Under the pieces are notes generated by a model. The model was not told the origin of the DNA and did no database searches. It saw only the letters and a program-made list of their open reading frames with translations. The position numbers and the translations under genes are program-made. A stretch of DNA of 64,000 nt, from positions 8,633,669 through 8,697,668 of the forward strand of contig NC_068344.1 in assembly GCF_014633365.1 (NCBI RefSeq), read 5' to 3'. The DNA comes from Diospyros lotus (lineage: Eukaryota; Streptophyta; Magnoliopsida; Ericales; Ebenaceae). Positions 36,391 to 47,730 of this stretch are shown one piece after another. Within the stretch, counting starts at the first letter, position 1. Each line of letters opens with the position of its first letter.

Positions 36391-37972
36391 GTTGTTGAGG
36401 CAGGGGGATATGACCAAATGACTTGCGTCCAAAAAGATTGTAGACACTACATTGAAAAAGTCAGGTGGTTAAGACTTGGAGAGGGAGATGCTATTGCAAT
36501 ACAGGCATACTTCTCGAGAATGCAAATTCAATGCCCTGATTTTTATTTCAATATTGATTTAGATGACAAGGCTCGATTAAAGAATGTGTTTTGGGAAGAT
36601 AATAGGTGTAGGGAAGCCTACAAGGAGTTTGACAATGTAGTCACCTTTGATACCACATATCTTGCGAATAAGTATGACATGCCATTTGCTCCTTTTGTTG
36701 GTGTGAATTGTCATGGCCAATCGACACTGCTTGGATGTGGTTTAATGTCAAATGAGGATACTAAGACTTTTGTTTGGCTCTTTAGACATGGCTCCAGTGC
36801 ATGCATGGTTAAGTTCCTACTGGCATAATAACGGACCAAGATAAGGTAATGTAGAATGCAATTCAGATAGTTTTTCCAAACACTAAGTATAGATGATGTT
36901 TGTGGCATATTCTTAAAAGGTTACCAGAAAAATTTGGGAACCATGTTCACAAGGGATCTATACATTCAGCAATTCACGATGTAGTATATGAATCTCAAAC
37001 TCCTGAAGAATTTGAATAGGGCTGGACTTCAATGATTAATATGTACACATTGCATGAGAATGAATGGTTGGCAGGACTTTATAGAAAGAAATCGTTGGGT
37101 GCCATGTTTTTTGAAGACAAGTTTTTGGACAAGGATGTCGACAACGCAAAGGAGTGAGAGTATGAATGCGTTCTTTGATGGGTATGTTAACTCACTGACT
37201 TCGTTGAAAAAATTTGTTGAATAGTATGAATGGGCATTGAAGAGCTAAGTGGAAAATGAGTTTCAAGCAGATTTTTAAGACTTTTTCTCAAATGATCCCA
37301 TGTGCATCTAGGTACGAAATGGAGAAACAACTTCAGTCAGTCTACACAATATTAAAATTCAAGGAATGTCAAGAAGAGTTCATCGGAATGATGTATTGTC
37401 AGGTTATATCCACTGATGAGGGTTTTATGGTGATGAGATACGATGTTTAAGAGGTTCTCATGTTTGATAGAAGGAGGAAGAAGAAAGTATTTACAGTTTC
37501 ATTTTAGAGAGAGGACCATCATATTGTTTGCAGTTGTCATTTGTTTGAGTTCAGGGGAATACTATGCAGACATGCTATCTCAATTTTGGTACGCAATGAT
37601 GTCACTACGCTTCTTGAGATGTACATATTGAGGAGATGGCGAAAAGATGTGAGAAGAGCCCATTCGAGGGTCGCAGTCAACTACGATGGTTCGGTCAGTA
37701 CTCCCGAACAAAGAAGATATGATGAAATGCGTAAAGCATTTGACAAGGTCGCAAACTTGGCAGCAAATAGTGAATCACGAACTCGGACAGTTATGGAGTG
37801 GATTGAATTTCAAATGAATGACTTATCAAAAATAGGAACAAGTTGTGGGAGTAATGTCCCATCCCAACAAAGTGTTCAAGTTGCATTCGAAAGTAAGGAA
37901 CAAGAAAATACTAGTAGTAGGAACATTCAAGATCCGAACTGTGCGCATCGCATAAAAGGCGCATTAGAATGA

Positions 37973-40158
37973 ACTTCAAAGAAATCTAAGGTCAGTTTCA
38001 AAAATTTTTGTTTAAAATGTGGGCTCATTTAACTTTTATAAATTGTTTAAAAGAATGGCTATTTTTACAATTGGATGTGTTTTTTTTAACTATTTTGATA
38101 TTCATCTAACTCATTATTTGTTATTTTGTACAAGTAGGTTCGAAAACAACGAAATGCAAAAACTTGAGCCAAACTGCATCACAGAAGGGACCGATCATCA
38201 TTCAGCCATCACAACAATCACATTAATTGAGCCAAACTCCATCCATGCTTACTCCGCTCTCATTTTCACAACAGCTAAAGCTAATGGTAAAACTATACGA
38301 AACTTTTTCTCATACTCCGTTAAGATCACATTTGAAACCAATCACAATATGCCACATGTTGCACACAGTAAAAAAAATGGGTTCCATGAGTATTGGCACA
38401 TACAACACATAAATATTTCATTAGAGTCAAACACAACATTCTCTCATAATCGGTTATGTCTTTCATCACACAAAAGATACAAATATTGGCACATACAACA
38501 CATAAATATAATTTTTGTGGTTCATGTTACTTATTTATGTGCAAGGTGTTCAATCAACAAATTGGAGTCATGTTTACGAAATGAGTTTGACACCTACAGT
38601 AGGGATTAGTCAACCTTTGGTTCCAAATTTTTTGCCACTTCAACGTCCCACGACGGGAGAAGCTGCTGGATTAGTAGACGAGTCTAATAGTAATGAAGTG
38701 TTATGTAGGAGCTCATGACCATGTATATAACATATTCTTATGTATGAACCTATTGATTTATCTTTGGTGTGAGGGTATCCAAAATTAACATTCCACGGGA
38801 CAAGTGTTTCTCTGTTATTTGTAGTTCTTTTGGCCCCAAGAAACTCAGTTCAAGCATATGATGATGTATTTCCCATATAAATTGTTTTGAGCCTGACTAT
38901 GAATTAATTATTAGGAAATACCAGCCTGATAATATATATATAAATATATATATATATATGTTGATGTGCTACTCTTGTTTCTTTGAGTGATCCTCCTTCA
39001 TAATGTTACCTTTTTGTCTCAAGTGTCTTAATGAAAAGTGTTATGCTGTCCTCTTTTTTGTTCCATTGCTTTTTGAATACTGTTTTCACATTTCTTAACA
39101 TTATCTCTTTGTTACTACTACAATATTTTGATAGGCGTGATTTCTTGGCGCTCTTGTGAACCTGATTTCTTACCTCTTGCCATGACTTCTAGTTGACAGG
39201 AATGACTTCTGTACTATTATTACATTTGCAGAGACATGGCCAAAGTGTTTAGTTCATTCAGTTTTTTGATGGAGTAGTCATTCAGAAGCTTGTTAATTTT
39301 TGGCTCATCTATGTACGGCTTGAGTTCATCATTGGGATGGTTGTTGGCTTCCGCATGGCTTCTCATTTCTAATACTTTCTCTTCTATTGTTGTGTGACGT
39401 TTTTTTTAGTTAGTTACTAACTTTTGTACTGTTCTATTTTGGTTGACTTTTTTCATTAACTAGTGCTATATTCCTTATAACTAGTGCTATATTTTGAATG
39501 TGTTTAAGCATGTGGCACTTGTGCCAGCTAACCTCCCAAGGTAATTTTTGTTTTAGAAAGTTATAAATTATACATTAAACTTGGTGTGTCTAAGCGTCTA
39601 CGGCAAAGTTGGAACACTCAGGACTGTTCTGTTTCTTATATATGTATGTTAAGTGATGTCTTTAAGATGATTGAATGCAGAGGCGTTCTCTGGATAGTGA
39701 TTGATCAACATAATATCATATAGGTGCTATTTTTGTGATTTTTTTTTTTTATGTAGCCTAATATCTCATCCTTTTGTGGGTAAGGATTGATTCACTCCTG
39801 CTAGGTTGGGGACCTGCCCATGTTAAGATGGAGATGGCATATTAGCCAACATTAGTAGTAGTCGGGATACATATTTCAAGCTGAAAAAAATTATAACATA
39901 GTTCAAGCTGAAAAACAGTAAAATAAACTATTCACTTGAAAATGTTCACAAAATATAGATTTGCTCAAGCTTAAAAAACAGTTAAAAGAAACTGTTCTCA
40001 AATACAACTAAAAAAAATTACTACATACGCATATATAAATACAGTTCTCAAATGTCAACCACAATATTCATGCCAACCCCTTTCCTTTACCATGTTCGTT
40101 CGCACTTCCTTCTCCCTTGTGCATGGTTACGTTCACTGAAATCTCCACGTCATCTTCT
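37973..40158. other. MULE interior with no recognised gene
   Basis: AT-rich, with an AT microsatellite at about 38932-38958. The 196-codon ORF at 38019-38609 is repetitive (the phrase YWHIQHINI occurs twice) and lacks any domain I know. It may include 3' exons or the 3' UTR of the transposase gene. Confidence 0.4.
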
Positions 40159-40452
40159 TCATATATTTGAGCTAGTGTCTGGAATGGGAGAGAACTCTTC
40201 CACAAGAAAATTGGTCGTAGACTTTCCCGAAGCACCACCACTCGATTCACCTTCTTCCACCTACTTCCAAAATCCACATTTAATACTACAAATATTGAAC
40301 AACCTTCCTTTATTTATGGACTCTTTTTCCACCTCAAAACATTTTACAATGCCTTGTTTACACGATGGGCATGGTCGCTTTGTTGGACATGCTGCAAAGT
40401 AGTGCCCTCGCCGTCTACAGCTATGACATACTCCTGCATTTCGTCCCGTCAT
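40159..40452 (-). pseudogene. Small CCHC plus GRF-type zinc-finger ORF of the MULE, one stop
   Basis: On the minus strand, ATG at 40452 starts MTGRNAGVCHSCRRRGHYFA. The first module is a zinc knuckle (CHSCRRRGHYFAAC). The second, CPSCKQGIVKC..., then NKGRLFNICSIKCGFWK, matches the GRF zinc-finger pattern (C..C, N.GR.F..C, CGF.KW). A TAG at 40261-40263 replaces the Trp that normally follows, and the frame then continues to 40159 with an acidic/serine tail. It points toward the transposase gene, so the two genes are convergent, as mudrA and mudrB are in maize MuDR, though I see no sequence similarity to mudrB. It could also be a captured host exon. Function unknown; nucleic-acid binding is inferred from the zinc fingers. 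Confidence 0.5.
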
Positions 40453-41815
40453 TGTAACACTGTGAATTAAAAATTTCACTTCAATTAATAACAACAAAAG
40501 AAAAAGAAGATTCATAATAACAAGACTTTTATAGAGAGAGAGTGTTACACATTTCCTCTAAATCGCAAATGTAAGCTATTACTATATCAAACATGTACTC
40601 ACAAAATATACCAACAGTTGAAGAGTTGAACTAATCATGTCTGTGTTCATGTCATCTCCAGTTGTCCATATCATGTCCCTGTCCCGAATCCATTTCCATA
40701 CTTCTTCGCCTCATCTAATTAGGATATTCGAATTTGGTTCTCTATAAGAATCTTTGTTCTATCCACTTTTTAGGTCATTCAAAAATATAGGATCCATTAC
40801 CAACAGAGAAATACCAGAAGAAATCAATAAATAAATAAACAATAACTCGGTTCATGCCAGGGATAAGTTCTGTTACTTTTCCTGCACTTGGAAACTAGGT
40901 TCCACCAAAGTTGTCCAAATTTATTTCGTAACATGTTAAACCAACATATGAGCAAAAAATATGTTAAACCCTCTTCATAACATGCAAGTAGAAACTTCAA
41001 GATCAGTTGGGTGGGGCATGCACATATATACACACATATATTAAGCATCAAACTGTTCCAAAGATCACCAACCATATGAAATGAGGGTATGCCAGTATGG
41101 AACCCTAACCATACCAAATGATGGCAGTCTATCCATACTGAGATGAACAATGACCTTCCCATTCTCAAGCACAATCTTGATGATCACAGGAGAATAGGAA
41201 GACCAGGCTAATATAAAATTTCTAATTTTCAATTAACAAGTGACAAAACACCACGCACTGAACATTCGCTTTTCAAGAATGCTATTTTGTGAAGATATAG
41301 GCAAATATATAAAACTCAAACTACTATATACCATGAGCATTGGCCAAAGGTGGCAGATGCAGTGGGCGGTAGGTGGGCGGGGTTTCATTTTGGGGATTTT
41401 GGAGATTTGTTGGTTTCTGGGCGGCAGGTAAGGGACAGGTGGTCGTACCTCTTCTCTGACGGTCGTTAAAGCGATCGAGAGAGAAAGAGCGAGACGATGG
41501 TGAAGCCGACGGTGTTGGGAGACGAAGAGGTGTCGTGAAATGGAGAGGTGAATGGAGCTAACAGTGTCTGCGAGAAGGGGAGAGAGAGAGAGAGAGTCGG
41601 TCGCGAGTCTGAGGGTTGGCCGGACAGTGGGGTGACGGTCGTGAGCGCGAAAGCGAGAGAGGGACGGTGGTGGGGCAGTTGGAGGGTTGAGGCCGTTGGG
41701 TGTCTACGAGAGGGAGAGCCAGAGAGAGACAAAGGGAAGGAGAGAGAGGGGCTGGGTCTTTTGGGATTGGGGCATTTGGGTAATTTTTCAAAGGGACAAA
41801 TTGGTCATTTTAATA
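40453..41815 (-). other. MULE right interior, possible leader of the minus-strand gene
   Basis: 41340-41760 is purine-rich on the + strand (GAGAGAGAGAGAG near 41580), hence CT-rich on the minus strand, like the leader-like block at the left end (28590-28800). ORFs here are low-complexity Ser/Pro/Leu products and not called as genes. 40520-41340 is AT-rich with nothing recognised. Confidence 0.35.
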
Positions 41816-41863
41816 CCCCTATAAAGCAATCTGTAACCGTCTTCTGTACAAATAGCTTTTCCC
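41816..41863 (-). repeat. Right terminal inverted repeat of the MULE
   Basis: CCTATAAAGCAATCTGTAAC, then CTTCTGTACAAATAGC, is the inverted partner of 28464-28511. Confidence 0.85.
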
Positions 41864-41872
41864 AAAAAGTAT

Positions 41873-43829
41873 TGAATGCTTAGAGTTACTCGGTTTACTT
41901 ATGGGAGTTTCTATGCCTTTATATAGGTGATAGAACCAAGATACTTAAAATTATCATCTCCAAGATTCTTAAACTATATGACTCTAAGTTATAAAAAATT
42001 ATTATGAGATGAATTAATAAAAATAGCAAGGTTGTTAAAATCGGGATTTTAAGTGGGATCGACAAAGGGTCCATAAAATCATATCGTAAAATCGAATCGT
42101 AAAATCGTAAGATTTTAGAGATAATTAAAAATACCCTTTAATTTTTGTAAATATATGTTTATAATAACATAATTTTGTAGAAAATGAATTAATATTATTT
42201 AATAACCTAATTATTCCTTATTATAATTCAAAAGATGATATTTCCAAAATATAGCTCAAAAACTAGCAGGTTGGTATAGGCAATTTAAAGGCAAAATATA
42301 GGTAATTTAGAGATAAAATATAGCTTAAAATTCTTTAGAGGATGCTTCTAACGTCTTCCATTAGATTTAGATTGTAATTTTTTCTTGATTTAACATTGAT
42401 TAAATCAAGTAATATCCCAATTTGGAGTTGGGTGGTCCATTAATTAATTACTTGTTTGTTTTGATTTACTTATGCAATCAATGTTAAATCAAGTAAAAAT
42501 TATAATTTAAATCAAGTAAATTGGAACTTATGCAATTAATGTTAGATGCTATGTGACATTGGAACTTATGCAATCAATGTTAAATCAAGTTCCAATTTAG
42601 AGGCAAAATATAACAATTCATTGCATAAGTTCCAATGTCAGATGCTATGTGACATTGAGACGTTGGAAGCATCCTCTAAATTACAACTTAAATCAATGGA
42701 GGTCTTTGAATCGTAAAATCGTTTGAGGATCTCTGAATCGTAAAATCGTACATGTAAAATCGAGATTTTATAGGATTTTATCCCAAATTAGATTTTACAT
42801 GGGATTTGAATCGTTTGGGGGTCTTCGAATCGTAAAATCGTATGCATAAAATCGAGATTTTAACAATAATGAAAAATAGTGTTTATCCTTAATTATTTGG
42901 ATAAAATATAACTCAGATAGTGATATGGCCTTTAGATTGCTTAGAGATGCGAGGAATCGACGATCTTCTATTAGTAGTTATTCTTTAAACAAAGAAATAG
43001 TAATTGTATCCTTATCATTTAATGATATAAACACGTGACAAAATAAAATTTTGATCATTTCTACATTTTGAGTACTCCCAACATCATTTGTCGTAAGAAT
43101 GTGTTAATCCCATGGGAGTGGGAGAAACTTGCCCCATTTGCCTGTAAGATAATTTAGTTCGGGCATTGATCTTGAGGAGAAATGATGAGATTTCTTATCT
43201 CTTGCCATTGGCATCCTGACGTCTCTCTTCCCTTGGTAGATTTATAAATTGGGCCATTAAGTTTATGTGTCAGTTGACCTAGTCCATCGGTTTGAATTTT
43301 GAGGGTATAAGTCAGTTCTTTTAATTTGGACGTGATGGACATTTTTGTAAAATGAAAAATTAAGCCAAGGTATTATAATATCAAATCCCTTTTTTAAAAC
43401 AAATAAGGAATAGTATTACCTGAGAATTATTTTTTATTTAACGTTAAATAATATTATTTTATTTTATTATTATCTCATCAGAACTTAATATTTGTAACCA
43501 AACAATGATTATAACTAGCACTCTGTTTTAAAAGCTTTACAAATTCTCGGGATTTGCCCATCATGGTATCTAAAATTCTAGGATGGCCCACTTTACAAAT
43601 TTCAGTATATATATATATGTAACATTTAATTTTAACTTTGACTATTTCAATATTTAAAGACAATACAGTACAATGAAATCCCACCAACAATTACCTTTAC
43701 ACATGCATTCCAATTTCTAGAGTACCGATTAACATATTCTTATTAGTTTTGCACACATATTCAATTATCAAATGGCAATGTGAACGCCGTTTAATATTAA
43801 CTAACTTTTGTAATCTATAAAACACCACC
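41873..43829 (+). repeat. Continuation of the unit 3 upstream flank
   Basis: No gene. It resumes the duplicated flank exactly where it stopped at 28463 (compare 1407 and 14778 onward), with a MITE at 42027-42871. 43180-43640 follows unit 1 1480-1900 and unit 2 15220-15570. It ends at the LTR TSD AATAC. Confidence 0.75.
42027..42871. mobile_element. 845-bp foldback/MITE-like element, TSD AAAAATAG
   Basis: 8-bp TSD AAAAATAG at 42019-42026 and 42872-42879. Units 1 and 2 lack the insert. The ends are inverted: CAAGGTTGTTAAAATCGGG on the left and CATTATTGTTAAAATCTCG on the reverse of the right. Extended to 25 positions, about 20 match. Inner words are also inverted (GAGGATGCTTCTAACGTC at about 42337 against GACGTTGGAAGCATCCTC at about 42658), so it could form a long hairpin. 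AAATCGTAAAATCG-type words repeat near both ends. Noncoding. Confidence 0.75.
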
Positions 43830-43834
43830 AATAC

Positions 43835-46241
43835 TGTAACATTCCACTTTATCCAGCGTGTTATAACTTGAAATAATTCTAAGACAATAAATTTTTTCTT
43901 TCAAACTAATACTAAATCATATCATTTCTCATATGTATTCCAAAATTTTCAAATATTTTCTCGAAAGAGAATTATTATACGCATCAAATGCGGAAGCAAG
44001 GATCGAATCTGACATCTTAACATTAATCATAAATCAATTCTTACATTCTCATTAATCATAAATAAAGTTTTACATTATCATTAACCAAATGATTAAATAT
44101 CATCATTCCTCAAAACGTTCAGATTTCAAAGTAATAGAACTTAAATACATGGGCTACATTACATACTTTTCATTCATCATGCACTTTGCTAAGTGTCATT
44201 TCATGCATCATTCATTCTCGTATCAGCTACAATTTCTATCTGAAACGTTTGAATATTCTAGGGGCAAAACTCAAATTAGATGATGAACCATCTAAGTAAG
44301 GGCATAAAATATTTTATTGTGCATGTATGCAATGTCTTACTTCTTCGTAAGGGTCAATTGCACCTTCATGTTGCTTACAATTTTTACAGCTACCTCTTTC
44401 AAAGCCGAGGTGCATGGGGGCACCTTTGGCAAAATAGCGGTGCTAGTTCATACTCTCAAATGGATACAATGCGTGTGACCAATGATATCAATGTGTACAT
44501 ATGCATTTCATAGTCATGTCATGTATGCAATCTACGTGATGGGTACATATCAGGGAATGTCAATATGATGAAAACATTCCCGAAGATCAGATTTTTAAAC
44601 ACAAATCACTTACGTAGTACCAAGTACCTATTTAAAGGTATATCATTTATAACCGTACTAATCTTGTAGAAGTACACTTACATTCTCAAGCTTATCAGGC
44701 TACCTTGATTTCGCGCCTTGCCTAGAAATTCGTGCATCATCTCGATTTGCGTGTCAACCTCAAGATTCGCACAAGGCACTTCATCTTAAGCCTCAAGTAT
44801 CCTAATCACCATATTTATTTAAGCATTAAAATCTATTTTTTCATAATTTCTTGCATTTTCTCTCTATTTCCTCCTATTTTTCCTAAATAAATCCAAACTA
44901 AATATTTCTTAAATATTTCACTATGACAATTTATAAAATAATATTCCTGAATTTCTAAAATTTTTTAAAAAATTTTATTTACCTTAACTAAGCCTCTCAG
45001 ACTTCCTCGGTATGCATGTCATATCCTTGAAACGCGTACCCGAACCATTTTTCTCTTCAAAATCTTTGAAATATTAATAAATATCCATTTCTTTTCTTTT
45101 CTTCCTTTTTCTTTTTCCTTCTTTCTTCTTCTTCTTCCTCCTCCTCCTTCTTCTCCTTCTGCCTGCAACTCTTACATGCATGGCGGCCTACTGCCTTCCT
45201 CCACCTGCCTCAGTCAGCTAGCCCTGCCGTCATCTACTACTACTACGACCACCGCTGCCTCCATGCGCCACGACCGCCATCACGCACAACACCCCAGCCG
45301 ACCCCTGCATTGTGGCCAGCAGCTCCGCTTCGCGTCGGCCATGGCTAACCGGTGCTGCTGCTCGCCTCAGCCATCGTCGGTTACCTCCGACGCCACTAGC
45401 CACCTCCCGGACCTCCACCGAGCTGCCTTAGCCGCTACTACTTCAATGCTCGCTGCTGGAAGCTTGCTGCTCTGGTTCTCGGCCATCTTCCATTCTTCAT
45501 CTCTCTCAAATTCTTCCTCTCTATTTGTAGGCATTTCTATTACCTCGAGCTTGCCATGGCCATTCCTCAAGCCTTCCCTCAATGCGTGTAAATTTCTCCA
45601 AATCTTGCAGGGCATGGCTGAAGCTGTAGAGGCACGGGAGTTTTCAGGGCATGGCTACCATTCCATGCCTATATATATATATATATATATACTATATATA
45701 TCATATATTACATTAATATATATAAAAATTACACATTAAACCCTAATTTTCATCTCTATTACACTTGGGCAATTCTCTAATTGCAATTACATACTCAAAC
45801 ACCAAATTAATTTGCATTACGATACCGAAAATTCAAAATTAATAACTTGAAGATTACTCGATAATGACGATTCCGCCCCAATATCTTCACCGAGCTATCG
45901 TTTCATCTTGAAATCATTGAAGGGTTGCTCATTACAAAAAATCGAAACCTTCTCAAGTTTTCGTTGACTTCTTGAAAATTCCCTACAACAATTCAATTTT
46001 GTAGCCTAAATAATAGCTGTATTTTAGCTGTACCAAAAACCGATTCAATTCTAATTTCTTTTGATACCATAAATCCTATCTCGGGATTCTCATCAATGTC
46101 GAATCATTTTCCTTAGATAATTTTACTCTGAGGCATTCCCTACAGTTGATTCGATACTTATAACTGTTATCAAGCCAATTTTTTTGTATTCTAAATTTAA
46201 TTAAATTATGTGACAATCTCACAAAAATATGGATTCTTACA
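43835..46241 (-). mobile_element. Solo-LTR-like element, 2.4 kb, TSD AATAC
   Basis: Perfect TSD AATAC (43830-43834 and 46242-46246). Starts TGTAACATTCC and ends GGATTCTTACA. The flanks rejoin to CACCACCAATACTCTTCAAG, identical to unit 2 at about 17248. Homologous to 23675-25698 over 44220-44480. The 187-codon ORF at 45176 lies in a CT/GC-rich, leader-like part and is not a convincing gene. No gag or pol. Confidence 0.85.
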
Positions 46242-46246
46242 AATAC

Positions 46247-47103
46247 TCTTCAAGTATTGTATTTTCCATGAAATTGACACTTCTTTGAAAGATTGTCGAG
46301 AGCTTGCCGTCTAGTGTGGGATGGGAAAGAGAAGTAAGAGATGATGACTAATGAGTGAGGCTGAGCCCCATACCCATGGACGAAGAAGAGTCAGAAGTCT
46401 TCACAAGTTGGAGGGGGCAGGTCGAAGAGGATGCTATCTGGTGATTGGGACGAAGTCTTCGGGGTCAATTCACTGCCGTGCTTGAGCTGCAAAGAACAGA
46501 GTTGCATCCTTAGCCATATATGATATTTATTTCATTACTTCTAATAAAACTCGTAAGGTTCCTCTAAACCCCCCAAAAGGATAATGTTTTGCGTAAATCA
46601 AAATAAAAGATGGAGTAAAAAGGATAAGCTTTCCACGTGATTTTTTTTTAGTTTCTCTAATTTCTTTCCAAGCTTTTTACTTATATAGGACAAATGATTT
46701 GATCATGCATAATTTTTTTCAACTGCCTTGACCATAATTGATGATTCTCTTCCACTGTTCTGATTGTTGCAGAATATGATTGAAAGTTTTTCTCCACTTT
46801 TGATCCCAACTACTTTTTTGTTCTAATTTTTTTCTTGAATTTTTTATATTTTTTATAATGAATTTCACCTTTAAAATACTCAAAACTCCTCGTCCCCGAC
46901 TGGATTGAATTTTCTAGCGTAGCTAGGCTATGGGATGCTTTCTGGTGAGTGGGACGAAGTCTTAGGGGTCAATTCACTGCCGTGCTTGAGCTGCAAATTC
47001 CTTCATTAATTCATCATCTCAAACATGCATATTTAGCGATTCTTGTATTGTAATTCCCATCCTCTTTTGCCCAATTAAATTGCAGTGAACAGTTGGCGTT
47101 CAT
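46247..47103 (+). repeat. Promoter-proximal flank of pseudogene 3 with a local direct repeat
   Basis: 46247-46436 is the conserved proximal block, including the short ORF start at 46376. The word GGGACGAAGTCTTCGGGGTC..CTGCCGTGCTTGAGCTGCAAA occurs at about 46447-46493 and again at about 46949-46997. Unit 1 has it once (2247-2299). The 450-500 bp in between are AT-rich and unique here: either a duplication or an insertion bounded by a repeat. After that it follows gene 1's leader to the mutated start. Confidence 0.65.
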
Positions 47104-47212
47104 ATCGATCGCGGCTGTTTCTATCTTTCCGTTTGTGGCCTTGTATTTCCTGTCTCATCCCGCTGTTTCTGCTCTTGATAACAGCAACAATAATATCAAG
47201 ATTATAATTTCA

Positions 47213-47468
47213 TGCCCGCGTGGGCAGCTCAGTTGGTCAAGAAGGGGGCTTAAAGTGCCTTCCGTAGTGAATCTTGGACCAAGACTAAGAATTGAGTCTC
47301 GCAAGCGGCAGTGTGGGGGTACCTCTCTCCAAAGTGAGGGGGGCTTCTTGTGCACGGTGAGCCCGGGTCTAGCCACTGCGTCCGGCTAGGTCACCATGAT
47401 TAACTCCCCCACGTCCTGTCGGGCCGGGTGTGAGGGGCGCCCGGGGTGAGCGATTTCACCTTTTGGAC
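47213..47468 (+). mobile_element. tRNA-derived SINE in exon 1 of pseudogene 3, 16-bp TSD
   Basis: Perfect TSD CAAGATTATAATTTCA at 47197-47212 and 47469-47484. The head GGGCAGCTCAGTTGGTCAAG resembles a tRNA A box, and GAATTGAGTCTCGC is a degraded B box. It ends GATTTCACCTTTTGGAC, similar to the neighbouring SINE. Confidence 0.78.
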
Positions 47469-47476
47469 CAAGATTA

Positions 47477-47730
47477 TAATTTCACCATTTTTTTCTCCCC
47501 ATGAGCGTAGCACAGATGGTTCACAGGGTAAAAGATGACACCCAAAGATGCAGGTTCGAGTCATGGCAGCCGCAGTGTGGGAGTTTCAACCTCTTGTGGG
47601 GTGGTTCCTTGTGGGCACTATGCACTGTGCTTCATACTTGGAGCCCACCGTGTATCGTAATTAACTCCTCCCATGTACATAGAATAATGTGTGAGTAGCT
47701 CTTAAGGTGAGAGATTTCACCACTTGCACC
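47477..47730 (+). mobile_element. Second tRNA-derived SINE, adjacent, TSD CAAGATTA
   Basis: CAAGATTA flanks it (47469-47476 and 47731-47738). A box GAGCGTAGCACAGATGG at about 47503 and a good B box GGTTCGAGTC at about 47552. It ends GATTTCACCACTTGCACC. It probably landed first, and the other SINE then used the same spot. Confidence 0.75.

Larger units (their letters stand above)
30663..37972 (+). pseudogene. FAR1-domain MULE transposase, interrupted and decayed
   Basis: A tiny first exon (MVDK, 30663-30675) splices to 30760. An acidic N-terminus follows, then a FAR1 DNA-binding domain (VPKVGMKFDNENAVFDFYKSY). A frameshift lies at about 30960, then KYVTFTCSREG and VILEHNNLISPSKSRLY, where the usual HNH zinc ligand is changed to HNN. 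An in-frame stop at 31193 follows. At 31290-36390 a solo LTR cuts the frame. Coding sequence resumes in frame as VVEAGGYDQM..DCRHYIEKVRWLRLGEGDA and the MULE catalytic region (VVTFDTTYLANKYDMPFAPFVGV). Further lesions are a frameshift at about 36785, stops at about 37018 and 37223, and a frameshift before the SWIM-type zinc finger (about 37530-37580, FEFRGILCRHAISIL). The same layout occurs in FAR1-RELATED SEQUENCE host proteins, but the terminal repeats and TSD identify this as the element's own gene. It cannot make transposase. Confidence 0.88.
28464..41863 (+). mobile_element. Mutator-like element (FAR1-type MULE), 13.4 kb, TSD AAAAAGTAT
   Basis: Perfect 9-bp TSD AAAAAGTAT (28455-28463 and 41864-41872). 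The flanking sequence rejoined equals the empty site in unit 1 (near 1400, CAAAAAGTATTGAATGG). Terminal inverted repeats of about 48 bp. Inside are a broken FAR1/MULE transposase gene on the + strand and a small zinc-finger ORF on the minus strand near the right end. 5.1 kb of the length is nested LTR DNA, so the original element was about 8.3 kb. The 9-bp TSD, long inverted repeats and FAR1 transposase fit the Mutator superfamily. Confidence 0.92.

Noticed and set aside
38019..38609. 196-codon ORF in the MULE interior
   Set aside because: Contains an internal near-repeat (YWHIQHINI twice) and no known domain, and lies downstream of the broken transposase. Not supportable as a gene.
41466..41883. 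ORFs rich in Ser/Pro/Leu or Arg/Glu
   Set aside because: Products of a GAGAGA tract read in several frames at the MULE right end.
45176..45739. 187-codon ORF rich in Ser, Thr, Leu and His
   Set aside because: It lies wholly inside a solo-LTR-like element with a clear TSD, has CTT/CTC low-complexity codons, an overlapping antisense ORF and no domain.
47500..47570. tRNA gene
   Set aside because: A and B boxes are present, but no cloverleaf with acceptor stem can be drawn. Flanking TSD and shared 3' end with the neighbour indicate a SINE.
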